Shown piece by piece: positions 44,673-53,886 of a stretch of DNA of 64,000 nt (positions are counted from its first letter, which is position 1; each line of letters begins with the position of its first letter). The stretch spans positions 1,969,501 through 2,033,500 of the forward strand of contig NZ_CP022604.1 of assembly GCF_002278035.1 (NCBI RefSeq), in the 5' to 3' direction. The position numbers and the translations under genes were made by a program. The DNA comes from Ochrobactrum quorumnocens. GTDB lineage: Bacteria > Pseudomonadota > Alphaproteobacteria > Rhizobiales > Rhizobiaceae. Under the pieces are notes generated by a model, which was not told the DNA's origin, ran no database searches, and saw only the letters and a program-made list of their open reading frames with translations.

Positions 44673-45655
44673 CCTTATCGCTCTCTGCAGCTTTTGCCTT
44701 TGCACCGGCTGCTCAGGCAAAAAACAAGCTCACAATCTATACCTATGACAGTTTCGTTTCCGAATGGGGTCCCGGCCCCAAGGTGAAGGAAAACTTCGAG
44801 AAGGAATGCGATTGCGAGCTGGAATGGATCGCATCGGCTGATGGCGTCGCCCTTCTCAATCGCCTGAAGCTGGAAGGCGGCAACACAAAAGCCGACATCG
44901 TGCTTGGTCTAGACACGAACCTCACAACAGAAGCACGTGCCACGGGCTATTTCGCGCCAAGCGGTATTGATCTGTCCAATGTCAAAGTGCCGGGTGACTT
45001 CAAGGACGATGTTTTTGTACCTTATGACTATGGCTACTTCGCTATCGTCTATGATTCCGAGAAACTGCCCAACCCACCGCAAAGCCTGAAGGAACTGGTC
45101 GACGGTGATCCGTCGCAGAAAATCGTCATTCAGGACCCGCGGACTTCAACACCCGGCCTTGGCATTCTACTGTGGATCAAATCAGTCTATGGCGATCAGG
45201 CCGATGAAGCTTGGGAAAAGCTGCAAAAGCGCATCCTGACGGTGACGCCGGGCTGGTCGGAAGCCTATGGTCTTTTCACCAAGGGCGAAGCACCAATGGT
45301 GCTCTCCTATACGACATCGCCTGCCTATCACATGGTCGCGGAAAACACCGAACGCTATAAGGCGCTGGCCTATCCAGAAGGCAACTACCTGCAGATCGAG
45401 CTGGCGGCACAGACAACCACTGGTGCCAAGAACCCGCTGGCACAGAAATTTCTTGCCTTCATGACCGGCCCCGGCTTTCAGGATGTAATCCCGGAAACCA
45501 ACTGGATGTTCCCGGCTGGCAAAACTTCCACTCCCCTTCCTGACGCTTTCGACAAGTTGCCAAAGCCTGAAAAGACACTTCTGATCCCTGCTGATGAGGT
45601 TGCAAAGAACCGCAAGGCTTGGGTCGACGAATGGCTTAAAGCCTCCAGCAAATGA
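44651..45655 (+). CDS. thiB: Thiamine ABC transporter, substrate-binding protein
   Basis: The 334-residue periplasmic protein has a signal peptide ([23 protein letters not shown]) and the ThiB fold: [58 protein letters not shown] and [13 protein letters not shown]. It captures thiamine or its phosphates. Own ribosome site AAAGGA nine bases before ATG. Its stop overlaps the thiP start in ATGA. A TPP riboswitch is upstream. Confidence 0.96.
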   Translation: MRLLSLLTLSLSAAFAFAPAAQAKNKLTIYTYDSFVSEWGPGPKVKENFEKECDCELEWIASADGVALLNRLKLEGGNTKADIVLGLDTNLTTEARATGYFAPSGIDLSNVKVPGDFKDDVFVPYDYGYFAIVYDSEKLPNPPQSLKELVDGDPSQKIVIQDPRTSTPGLGILLWIKSVYGDQADEAWEKLQKRILTVTPGWSEAYGLFTKGEAPMVLSYTTSPAYHMVAENTERYKALAYPEGNYLQIELAAQTTTGAKNPLAQKFLAFMTGPGFQDVIPETNWMFPAGKTSTPLPDAFDKLPKPEKTLLIPADEVAKNRKAWVDEWLKASSK

Positions 45656-47274
45656 ACAACCCGCTGACCATCAGCCGCGCAAGACAAACGCCTGCGATGA
45701 AACCACTTGCAGGCATATTAGCGCTTGGCTTTCTGGCGGTTCTGGTCGGCGGATCTCTCCTTGCTCTGGCGATGGAGGCCAGTGGTTTTAACACGGATGT
45801 CTATTTCGACAGCTACCTACTCAGGGTTGCCCGGTTCACCGTTCTGCAGGCGGCAGCATCGAGCCTTCTATCAGTGCTGTTTGCAATTCCTGTGGCGCGC
45901 GCGCTGTATTCGGAAACAAGCTTTCCGGGACGTGGTCTGATTCTGCGTCTGTTCGCGCTGCCGTTGGCGCTGCCAGCCCTTGTGACTGTGCTGGGTATCA
46001 CCAGCATTTATGGGCGCAATGGATTTATCGCGCAGCTTTCGCAATCGGCAGGCTACCCGGTTTCTCCCGATGTTTACGGCATCACCGGCATTCTGATTGC
46101 GCATGTGTTTTTCAATATGCCGCTGGCGGTCAGGCTCATTCTTGCCGCTTATGAAACGATCCCCGCTGATTACTCGAAACTTTCCTCGCAGCTTGGTATG
46201 CGCAGCACACCGCGCTTCCGTTTCATCGAATGGCCGGTCATTCGCCGCAACCTGCCAGGCATGATCGGCCTCATATTTATGCTCTGTGTCACCAGTTTTA
46301 CCACTGTGCTGACGCTTGGCGGCGGCCCTCGCGCAACAACGCTTGAAGTCGCCATCTACCAAAGCCTGCATTTCGACTTTGATCCGGCACGAGCCGTAGC
46401 CCTCACCCTGGCACAACTCGCGCTCACACTGGCGATCTTGCTGGGATTGCGCCTGACTGGACGGCCGTCAGAAGAGGGTTTCACCCTAGCGGCGACAGCC
46501 AGACGCTATGGCACCCCATCCAAGCGAGAACGGGTTTTCAATATTTTCGCCATCGCTATCGGCTTTCTTTATGTGGCGCTGCCCGTTTCAGGCGTTGTCA
46601 TTTCAGGCCTCGCGGCCGATCTCATACGCTTGTTAAGCGAATGGACCGTATGGCGCGCTATCTCTACCAGCATCGCACTTGGTTTTTCTGCCGCCCTTCT
46701 TTCCGTCATTCTCTCGCTCTCACTGGTAATCGCGCGTGAGGCGACACGCAGCATACGTCTTGCCAATCTCTTCGACACTGGCGCCAGCCTCATATTGGTG
46801 ATGCCGCCCATCGTTTTGGGTGCAGGCTGGTTCATTCTGCTACGCCATTTCACCGACCCATTCGTTATGGCCCCCTTCATGGTCGTAACGGTCAACGCCG
46901 CCATGGCAATGCCATTCGCAGTACGGCTACTCAGGCCGGCATGGGACACATCGGCGGCGCGCCATAACCGACTTTGCGCACAGCTTGGAATCACAGGCTT
47001 TAACCGGTTGAGACTTATCGATTGGCCGTCCATCCGCAGACCATTCGGAATGGCTTTTGCCTTTGCCATGGCACTGTCTCTCGGCGATCTCGGCACTATC
47101 GCCCTGTTCGGCAGCGACGCATTGCTAACTCTGCCCTATCTTCTGTTCCAACGCATGGGCAGCTATCGCACATTCGACGCAGCAGGCCTTGCGCTTATCC
47201 TCGGCCTGCTGTGTCTTGGTCTGATGATTATTGCAGACCGCGCCGCAGCCCGAAAGGAAACGTCCCGTCCATGA
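45652..47274 (+). CDS. thiP: Thiamine ABC transporter, fused permease
   Basis: The 540-residue protein holds two permease units of six helices each, the standard ThiP fusion. Each has an EAA-type coupling loop: [29 protein letters not shown] and [27 protein letters not shown] in segments. It overlaps thiB and thiQ by 4 bases at both ends, so the three are translated as one operon. Confidence 0.96.
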   Translation: MNNPLTISRARQTPAMKPLAGILALGFLAVLVGGSLLALAMEASGFNTDVYFDSYLLRVARFTVLQAAASSLLSVLFAIPVARALYSETSFPGRGLILRLFALPLALPALVTVLGITSIYGRNGFIAQLSQSAGYPVSPDVYGITGILIAHVFFNMPLAVRLILAAYETIPADYSKLSSQLGMRSTPRFRFIEWPVIRRNLPGMIGLIFMLCVTSFTTVLTLGGGPRATTLEVAIYQSLHFDFDPARAVALTLAQLALTLAILLGLRLTGRPSEEGFTLAATARRYGTPSKRERVFNIFAIAIGFLYVALPVSGVVISGLAADLIRLLSEWTVWRAISTSIALGFSAALLSVILSLSLVIAREATRSIRLANLFDTGASLILVMPPIVLGAGWFILLRHFTDPFVMAPFMVVTVNAAMAMPFAVRLLRPAWDTSAARHNRLCAQLGITGFNRLRLIDWPSIRRPFGMAFAFAMALSLGDLGTIALFGSDALLTLPYLLFQRMGSYRTFDAAGLALILGLLCLGLMIIADRAAARKETSRP

Positions 47275-48014
47275 ATGCCCAGCCGCCTAAAGCCAATCTG
47301 GCTGATATCTGCTTTCAGGATGTGCGTTTCAGCTATGGCGAAACCACTATGAATTTCGATGCGACAGTGCCGGGCGGTGTCATCGCAGCGATTGTCGGCC
47401 CCAGTGGCTCGGGTAAATCCACTTTTCTCAATCTCATTGCCGGGTTCGAAACACCACAGTCTGGGAAAATTCTGATCGGCACGACAGACGTCACCCGCCT
47501 GCCGCCAGCATCTCGACCTGTCTCGATGGTGTTTCAGGAAAACAATCTCTTCGCCCATCTGACGGTCGAACAGAATGTCGGACTTGGGCGTTCGCCCGAT
47601 CTAAAACTCAGTCAAATGGACCGCGAAACCGTTGCTAACGCTCTTGCCCGCGTCGGCCTTCGAGGGAAAGAACAGCGTAAACCTGAAGCGCTTTCCGGTG
47701 GCGAACGTCAGCGCGTGGCGATAGCGCGTGCACTGGTGCGCGAGCGACCCGTGCTTTTGCTTGATGAGGCTTTCGCTTCATTGGGACCGGCGTTGCGTCA
47801 TCAGATGCTTGATCTTGTGCGTGAACTGCAACACGAAAACGCCATGACCGTGTTGATGGTCACCCATACTCCTGAAGATGCCATCTATCTCGATGCATTG
47901 TTGCTGTTTCTCGACAGCGGACAGATTTCCGCTCAGGGGCCCGCACGCGAGTTGCTATCACCATCTGGACCGGAAGCATTGAAACGCTATATCGGTGAAC
48001 AGGCAAAAATTTAG
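47271..48014 (+). CDS. thiQ: Thiamine ABC transporter, ATP-binding protein
   Basis: The 247-residue ATPase drives ThiBP. Walker A is [10 protein letters not shown]-loop MVFQENNLF, signature [10 protein letters not shown] and Walker [17 protein letters not shown] 47271 overlaps the thiP stop (ATGA); the frame open upstream to 47022 lies inside thiP. The gap to the next gene (48015-48257) holds a weak CTGCG/CGCAG stem only. Confidence 0.95.
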   Translation: MNAQPPKANLADICFQDVRFSYGETTMNFDATVPGGVIAAIVGPSGSGKSTFLNLIAGFETPQSGKILIGTTDVTRLPPASRPVSMVFQENNLFAHLTVEQNVGLGRSPDLKLSQMDRETVANALARVGLRGKEQRKPEALSGGERQRVAIARALVRERPVLLLDEAFASLGPALRHQMLDLVRELQHENAMTVLMVTHTPEDAIYLDALLLFLDSGQISAQGPARELLSPSGPEALKRYIGEQAKI

Positions 48015-48257
48015 AGTGCCCCTGCGATTCAAACGCAGCAGGAAACACTCCTAATGTTACGGTTGTGGACATATTTTGTTCGCAATCAGCTTGAAGAACG
48101 GCTTAGAACGCTGATCTGCTTCTTGTAGGATATTCAGTCTGTAGCTAGATTTGCGCCAAGATATCGACGCTGATTCAATTGCGAGGGTAAAATACTGATC
48201 CGTCAACAGACCCGTGCCCGGGCCTCCCTGTGTCTTCCAGTCTCTCTGCCAGAACGG

Positions 48258-49727
48258 ATGCAGCGCAATTGGCGGAAACCAGCCATCGGTCTTGGCTTGC
48301 TTGCTCTTGCTTTGATTTCAGGCTGTCAGTCGATCAATTCAAGCAAGGATCTTGGCCTTCAGCCATCCTCAAATCCGGTAACGGTTGAAAACGTCACCCG
48401 CAACGACCGTCTGGCACAGATCGGCGCGCAGCAGCACCCACGCATCCTTGCCACCTATGGCGGCGAATACAAGGATCAGAGGCTTGAGCGCATGGTTGCC
48501 AAGATCGTTGGCAATCTGACGACAGTTTCCGACAAGCCGGATCAGACCTATCGCATCACTATTCTTGATAGTCCTAATATCAATGCCTTCGCACTGCCCG
48601 GCGGCTTTCTTTATGTAACGCGCGGCTTGCTGGCGCTTGCCAATGATTCCTCGGAAGTCGCAGCTGTTATCGCCCACGAAATGGGCCATGTTGTTGCTAA
48701 TCACGGTATCCTTCGTCAGGAGAAGGAAGCCGAAACGGCAATTGCCGGACGTGTCGCGACGGAAGTCCTGCATAATGAGAGCGCAAGCCGGGAAGCTACC
48801 ATTCGCGGCAAACTGCGCCTAGCGCAATTCTCACGCAATCAGGAACTGCAGGCCGACGCCATTGGCATCAAGATGATCGGTGAAGCGGGCTACGATCCCT
48901 TTGCATCCGCGCGCTTCCTGCAGTCGATGGAAGCCTATACGGACTTCCGATCGGTTTCTGGCGCAACGGATGCAAGCCTAGATTTCCTCGCAAGCCACCC
49001 TGCCACCCCGCAGCGCATTCAGCTTGCGCTCGGACATGCACGCCGTATTGGTGCGCCCGGAGTTGGCACGACAGACCGCGATTCCTTCCTCAACGGGATT
49101 GATGGCCTGCTTTATGGCGACTCGCCCAATGAAGGCTATGTTCGGGAGCAGACCTTCATTCATCCAAAACTGGGCGTGACCTTCACCGCACCAGAAGGCT
49201 TCACGATCGACAATTCGGCCAATGCCGTTATGGCAAGCGGTCCGGGTGAAGTGGCGATCCGTTTTGACGGCGCATCTTTGCCTTCAGGTTCAAGCCTCAC
49301 CGATTATATCAAATCGGGCTGGGTAACAGGTCTTGACGAAAGCTCGATCCGTCCGATCACCATCAATGGCCTGCCTGCCGCAACCGCGCGCGCAAGCGCC
49401 GACCGCTGGCAGTTCGACATTGTGGTAATTGGCGCAAACAATAAGGTTTATCGCTTCCTCACCGCAGCGCCGAAGGGCAGCAATACCTTGCTTCCCGCAT
49501 CGCAAACCGTCACGCAATCCTTCCGCTTGCTGTCACCAGCCGAACAGGAGGCGATCAAGCCTTTGCGCATCCGCGTCGTTACTGTGAAGCCGGGCGATAC
49601 GATGGCGAGCCTTTCCGCACGCATGCAAGGCACAACCCGCAAGCTTGAATTGTTCCGTTTGCTCAATGCGATGTCTGCTGGCGCGACGGTGTCGGTTGGT
49701 GATCGGGTAAAGCTCATTAGCGAATAA
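48258..49727 (+). CDS. M48 family metalloprotease lipoprotein with LysM domain
   Basis: The 489-residue protein has a lipoprotein signal (GLGLLALALISGC, Cys23), an M48 zinc protease domain with HEMGH (His140, Glu141, His144) and the partner Glu in LQADAIGIKMIG, and a C-terminal LysM module (from about 438: VVTVKPGDTMASLSARMQG...VGDRVKLIS). The overall plan is BepA/YfgC-like, though a LysM takes the place of the TPR domain. It probably degrades misfolded outer-membrane proteins while held at peptidoglycan. The ribosome site is weak. Confidence 0.92.
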   Translation: MQRNWRKPAIGLGLLALALISGCQSINSSKDLGLQPSSNPVTVENVTRNDRLAQIGAQQHPRILATYGGEYKDQRLERMVAKIVGNLTTVSDKPDQTYRITILDSPNINAFALPGGFLYVTRGLLALANDSSEVAAVIAHEMGHVVANHGILRQEKEAETAIAGRVATEVLHNESASREATIRGKLRLAQFSRNQELQADAIGIKMIGEAGYDPFASARFLQSMEAYTDFRSVSGATDASLDFLASHPATPQRIQLALGHARRIGAPGVGTTDRDSFLNGIDGLLYGDSPNEGYVREQTFIHPKLGVTFTAPEGFTIDNSANAVMASGPGEVAIRFDGASLPSGSSLTDYIKSGWVTGLDESSIRPITINGLPAATARASADRWQFDIVVIGANNKVYRFLTAAPKGSNTLLPASQTVTQSFRLLSPAEQEAIKPLRIRVVTVKPGDTMASLSARMQGTTRKLELFRLLNAMSAGATVSVGDRVKLISE

Positions 49728-49740
49728 GGATGCCCCAGAA

Positions 49741-50424
49741 GTGGAAATCTGTATCAGTGCATTGCTTGCCGGAAAGATCGCTCCATTGGGAGAACGACAG
49801 GCACCGAGCGGCATTGATAAGAAGCCCGTTTCTGGCCGCGTAAGGCTTCTTCGTGACGGTCTTGAATGCGATGAGCAAGGCGACAGAAAAGTGCATGGCG
49901 GCCCAGAAAAGGCCGTCCATCACTATCCACACGATCATTATGCCGATTGGCGTAAGGATGTAGGTGACAATCCTCGTCTTGATGCATCTGGCGCTTTTGG
50001 CGAGAATATTTCCACGACCGGACTGACCGAGCACAATGTTGCAGTCGGTGATCGCTTTCGCATTGGTACAGCGCTGGTGGAAGTGTCGCAAGGCCGACAG
50101 CCTTGCTGGAAACTCAATGCACGTTTTGATGTACCGGGTATGGCCGTGCGGGTTCAAAAAACCGGACGCACCGGCTGGTATTATCGTGTTCTTGAAGAAG
50201 GGGTCATTGCTGAGAGCGATGCGATGCTGCTCGTCGAGCGGCTATCACCAGAATGGACGCTGCAACGGATCTGGCATCTGCTTTACGTCGATATGCTCAA
50301 CTATGATCAGCTTACTGAGATGGCTCAGATCCCACACCTTGCAGACGGCTGGAAGCGTTATGCTGTCCGCCGTCTCGAAAATCGCAAGGTAGAAGACTGG
50401 TCGCCCCGGCTTAAAGGCAATTAG
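49741..50424 (+). CDS. MOSC domain protein (YiiM-like)
   Basis: The 227-residue protein has the MOSC core with the conserved cysteine in VSQGRQPCWKLNARF, the DRKVHGGPEKAVHHYPHDHY segment and FGENISTTGLTE. MOSC proteins bind molybdenum cofactor; YiiM reduces N-hydroxylated bases such as 6-hydroxylaminopurine. The start is GTG 49741 with AAGGA about 12 bases upstream. It follows the M48 gene after 13 bases and may be co-transcribed. Confidence 0.88.
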   Translation: MEICISALLAGKIAPLGERQAPSGIDKKPVSGRVRLLRDGLECDEQGDRKVHGGPEKAVHHYPHDHYADWRKDVGDNPRLDASGAFGENISTTGLTEHNVAVGDRFRIGTALVEVSQGRQPCWKLNARFDVPGMAVRVQKTGRTGWYYRVLEEGVIAESDAMLLVERLSPEWTLQRIWHLLYVDMLNYDQLTEMAQIPHLADGWKRYAVRRLENRKVEDWSPRLKGN

Positions 50425-50478
50425 AACATCGCCAAAAAGTCCGAAGTAGTTTTGCGTAGGATCGCTCCAGGAAAAACT

Positions 50479-51417
50479 TTAAGCCTGATAGGCGGCCATT
50501 TCGTGCTGATCCAATAGGGCAAGCTTGAGCTTTTCCATAGCCCGGCTCTCAATTTGCCTGACACGCTCTTTCGAAATGCCGAGCTTTTCGCCCAAGGCTT
50601 CCAATGTCACACCGTCATCATCAAGCCGACGCTCCCGGATAATGTGCAACTCACGCTCGTTCAGCGCATGAAGGGCTGTGTGAAGCCAGCTTACCCGGCG
50701 CTCCATGTCGATGGTGCTTTCCACCACCTCATCCTGCAATGGATGATCATCGACAAGAAAATCCATGCGGCTGGATCCACCGGATTCATCGCTGTTCACC
50801 GAAGCCGAGAGCGAACTGTCTGACCCAGAGAGCCTGCTATCCATGAATTCGACATCGCTTGCAGAAACACCAAGCTGAGTGGAAATCTGGCTATAGATTT
50901 CCGCCTTGCTCATCGTCTCATCTTCCTGAGCAAGCTTGGAGCGCAGACGACGAAGATTAAAAAATAGCGACTTTTGTGCAGAACTTGTGCCGCCGCGGAC
51001 AATAGACCAGTTGCGCAGAATGTAATCCTGCATCGAAGCGCGTATCCACCACGACGCATAAGTCGAAAAGCGCACATCTCGTTCAGGGTCAAAGCGCGCA
51101 GCCGCTTCGAGCAAACCCACATACCCTTCCTGAATGAGATCGCTCATTGGCAACTTGAACTTACGGAAGCGCCCGGCCATGGAAATCACCAATCGCATAT
51201 GCGACGCGGTGATACGATGAAGTGCTTCCTGATCTTTGTTTTCTTTCCAGCGAATGGCCAGCGCGCGTTCTTCTTCGCGCTCCAGATAAGGAGCGGACAT
51301 TGCGTTGCGGATCATTGACTGGGGAGAAGAGGCGGCAGCTGGTGGCATGTTGCGCGCCGCCATTGGCAAACGCACTGCTGGAACGGTGGAGGAACGGCTC
51401 GTGGATGACGTCTTCAT
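50479..51417 (-). CDS. rpoH2: RNA polymerase sigma-32 factor, RpoH2 type
   Basis: The 312-residue sigma factor has region 2 (MRLVISMAGRFRKFKLPMSDLIQEGYVGLLEAAARF, then FSTYASWWIRASMQDYILRNWSIVR) and the RpoH box AQKSLFFNLRRLR. Region 4.2 is LEALGEKLGISKERVRQIESRAMEKL. RpoH2 in this group directs oxidative and membrane stress genes. A Ser/Pro-rich N-terminal extension of about 30 residues is unusual. ATG 51417 has AGGAG seven bases upstream. The gene is transcribed toward the convergent MOSC gene, with a repeat remnant between. Confidence 0.92.
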   Translation of the reverse strand: MKTSSTSRSSTVPAVRLPMAARNMPPAAASSPQSMIRNAMSAPYLEREEERALAIRWKENKDQEALHRITASHMRLVISMAGRFRKFKLPMSDLIQEGYVGLLEAAARFDPERDVRFSTYASWWIRASMQDYILRNWSIVRGGTSSAQKSLFFNLRRLRSKLAQEDETMSKAEIYSQISTQLGVSASDVEFMDSRLSGSDSSLSASVNSDESGGSSRMDFLVDDHPLQDEVVESTIDMERRVSWLHTALHALNERELHIIRERRLDDDGVTLEALGEKLGISKERVRQIESRAMEKLKLALLDQHEMAAYQA

Positions 51418-51768
51418 CTGGTTCTCCTGTTCTGACTGCGAGGCTTTCAAAAAAATTGGAAGCGCAAGACAAAAGATATTCCAGCTCTGCGAAGAACAAT
51501 TGAATGAACGTCACGTATTCGTTCAAAATGCCTTTTACAGACCTGCTCTGAGGCCAGACTGATACGCCGCAAAACAAACCCGTTTACGAACTGGTGCTGC
51601 TTAACAACGCGGCAAGAACCTTCCGGTTCCATTTACGCACTATAAATCTTTGACATTGCAGGAAAATAGAGCACTTGAGCCAAAAGTCCAAAGCGGCTTT
51701 AGATAAGACCCCATTGAAAAATAGGTATCTTAGAAGCACACAACTTGGTCTGTTCTAATTCAGATAAA
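51418..51768. other. rpoH2 upstream region
   Basis: The 351-bp gap between rpoH2 and the carD terminator must hold the rpoH2 promoter. A degenerate REP-like stretch (GAGCACTTGAGCCAAAAGTCC) lies at about 51668-51712. I see no further gene. Confidence 0.5.
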
Positions 51769-51797
51769 TAAAAAGCCCGGCAGAACCGGGCTTTTTA
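51769..51797 (-). terminator. carD terminator
   Basis: AAAAAGCCCGG, a short loop and CCGGGCTTTTT lie 21 bases beyond the carD stop on the minus strand. Confidence 0.92.
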
Positions 51798-51817
51798 GAG
51801 AACAATGCGAGCGTTTA

Positions 51818-52402
51818 TTACGCTGCTTCGACTTCATCGCCGTCAGCATCACCTTCCGCATCAGCATCAGCCTTGGTGCGTTTCGGGCTCTTGGCGAGAT
51901 TTGCTTCGATAAGACGAACAGCTTCCGTGTCAGAAAGCTTGTTCACGGCAGCGATTTCGCGCGCCATACGGTCGAGGGCTGCTTCATAAAGCTGACGCTC
52001 GGAATAAGACTGTTCAGGCTGATTTTCAGCGCGATGCAGATCGCGAACGACTTCAGAAATCATGATGAGGTCGCCGGAATTGATCTTTGCATCATATTCC
52101 TGCGCACGGCGCGACCACATGGTACGTTTCACGCGCGCACGGCCTTGAACGACCTTCAATGCGCGCTCGACATAATCGGTTTCCGACAGCTTGCGCATAC
52201 CAATGGTTACAGCCTTAGCGACTGGCACCTTGAGGCGCATTTTGTCTTTTTCAAAGTCGATAACAAAAAGCTCAAGCTTATGACCGGCTACTTCCTGCTC
52301 TTCGATCGCGACGATCTGGCCAACGCCGTGAGCTGGATATACAATCGATTCACCGGTCTTGAAACCCTGACGAGCCGGAGTCTTCTTCTGCTGGGATGAC
52401 AT
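51818..52402 (-). CDS. carD: CarD family RNA polymerase-binding transcription factor
   Basis: The 194-residue protein has the CarD/TRCF-interaction domain (GESIVYPAHGVGQIVAIEEQEVAGHKLELFVIDFEKDKMRLKVPV in segments) and a helical C-terminal domain (KRTMWSRRAQEYDAKINSGDLI, RMAREIAAVNKLSDTEA). CarD binds RNA polymerase beta and stabilises open promoter complexes. The tail is acidic (ADADAEGDADGDEVE). ATG 52402 gives MSSQQKKTPARQ; the frame beyond begins with TTG and is not favoured. Confidence 0.95.
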   Translation of the reverse strand: MSSQQKKTPARQGFKTGESIVYPAHGVGQIVAIEEQEVAGHKLELFVIDFEKDKMRLKVPVAKAVTIGMRKLSETDYVERALKVVQGRARVKRTMWSRRAQEYDAKINSGDLIMISEVVRDLHRAENQPEQSYSERQLYEAALDRMAREIAAVNKLSDTEAVRLIEANLAKSPKRTKADADAEGDADGDEVEAA

Positions 52403-52802
52403 ACGCTTCAATACTCCCTGTTGTGCCCGGCGCAACTCGCCGGTTTACACATGATTTCGACCGCACCTCTTGGGAGAGCTACGGAAGTCGTTGCGGTTTG
52501 AACTGGAAGCGCGTCTCGGACACAGATTTATCTACCGGGAAGGTTGGTTAGGGACGGACGCGAAATCGCAAAAATCCGTTCCGGTGCCATACAGCCCAGT
52601 AAAAAAATATAGCCCTTTCAGAGATTAATGCGTTTGCGCCACGAGTTGACGTCCAGTCACCGAAATTATCTGTGCAACTTAACACAATTTTGCGCAAGAA
52701 TCAACAAATTGCCAAATATCTTACTTTCGGCAACTTTAGACGCCCTTAAAATAGGCTGTATTCGCGCAACCGTGCAGACAAAACGCGCCCGCAATGCGAT
52801 TT
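52403..52802. other. carD upstream region
   Basis: The 400-bp gap between carD and the end of fdxA should contain the carD promoter. I see no ORF with a ribosome site and no strong hairpin. Confidence 0.5.
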
Positions 52803-53141
52803 TTAGTCGCCCGAGCCTGGTTCCGCCGAGAAGAACTGCTCAAGCTTACCCGTTACGCCATCCATTTCCTTGGCTTCCGGGAGCTCGTCCTTCTTGGCGG
52901 TCAGGTTTGGCCACTTGGCCGCATATTCCGCGTTCAGCTCAAGCCATTTGTCGAGACCCGGCTCGGTATCCGGGCTGATGGCTTCCGCTGGGCATTCAGG
53001 CTCACAGACGCCGCAATCAATGCATTCGTCTGGATTAATGACGAGCATGTTCTCGCCCTCATAGAAACAGTCGACAGGACAAACCTCGACGCAGTCCGTA
53101 TATTTGCAACGAATGCAATTATCGGTCACGACATAAGTCAT
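52803..53141 (-). CDS. fdxA: Ferredoxin FdxA (7Fe-8S type)
   Basis: The 112-residue ferredoxin has cysteines at 9, 12, 17, 21 and 25 ([17 protein letters not shown]) and at 40, 43, 46 and 50 ([11 protein letters not shown]), fitting one [3Fe-4S] and one [4Fe-4S] cluster. The C-terminal extension ([20 protein letters not shown]) is typical of FdxA. It carries electrons to unidentified partners. AGGAGTTGGACA precedes ATG. Confidence 0.97.
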   Translation of the reverse strand: MTYVVTDNCIRCKYTDCVEVCPVDCFYEGENMLVINPDECIDCGVCEPECPAEAISPDTEPGLDKWLELNAEYAAKWPNLTAKKDELPEAKEMDGVTGKLEQFFSAEPGSGD

Positions 53142-53498
53142 TGTCCAACTCCTGTTGCCAACCTTCTATTTGAAGGAACGGCTTATCTATCCTGAACTGG
53201 CTGTTTGAACACTCAGATCGGACATCTGAATGGTTCGCTCCGGTCACGACATATGTGTCACGCATATGGTGTACGGCGTGTGGCTTGCTTGCCAGCTCAT
53301 GCCTTTGCAATCGCCAACGGTGAGGTAGCGACTTTATTGTCCTATGACAAGGGCCGAAACGCCGCAATATCAATATGTCACGAACATCTGAAACGACGTT
53401 CCATTTATGGCATCAATCACGGAAAGAGCTTTTAATTTAACGCTTTAATGCGCAATTTTCGTCACGCTGCCGCGTAATACTGCGGCAACGCGTCCGCA
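53142..53498. other. fdxA upstream region
   Basis: The 357-bp gap should include the fdxA promoter. Short ORFs here lack ribosome sites or family traits. No repeat or hairpin stands out. Confidence 0.5.
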
Positions 53499-53885
53499 TC
53501 AACCACCGCGCAACCGGTCTGTGTCGCGCCGTTCTTTCTTGGTCGGACGGCCTGTACCGCTTTCGCGTCGGGGCTGCATAGCTTCATCGGTTTCAGATTG
53601 TTGAGTGGGCTGTGGCGTCAGATCTTCGTAAAGAAGCTGCGCTTCTGGAGCTGGACCACGCCGCTCTCCGCCAGACAATATCTTGTAGACCACAATGCGC
53701 CGCTCAAGGGTGATGGTTAAAACATCACCGACTTTCACCTGATGCGAGGCCTGCTCGATCTTGTCGCGATTAACACGAACTTTGCCGCCGACGGCGAGTT
53801 TCGCCGCCAGCGATCTTGATTTGACCACGCGCGCAAAGAACAGCCACTTGTCGATACGCTGCCTTGCAATCGCTTCGGTCGCCAT
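53499..53885 (-). CDS. hslR: S4-domain RNA-binding protein (Hsp15/HslR-like)
   Basis: The 128-residue protein has an S4 RNA-binding domain (RQRIDKWLFFARVVKSRSLAAKLAVGGKVRVNRDKIEQASHQVKVGDVLTI in segments), as in Hsp15, which frees nascent-chain-blocked 50S subunits after heat stress. The basic, disordered tail (PRRESGTGRPTKKERRDTDRLRGG) probably binds RNA. It follows the helicase gene by one base and is likely its operon partner. Confidence 0.88.
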   Translation of the reverse strand: MATEAIARQRIDKWLFFARVVKSRSLAAKLAVGGKVRVNRDKIEQASHQVKVGDVLTITLERRIVVYKILSGGERRGPAPEAQLLYEDLTPQPTQQSETDEAMQPRRESGTGRPTKKERRDTDRLRGG

Positions 53886-53886
53886 C

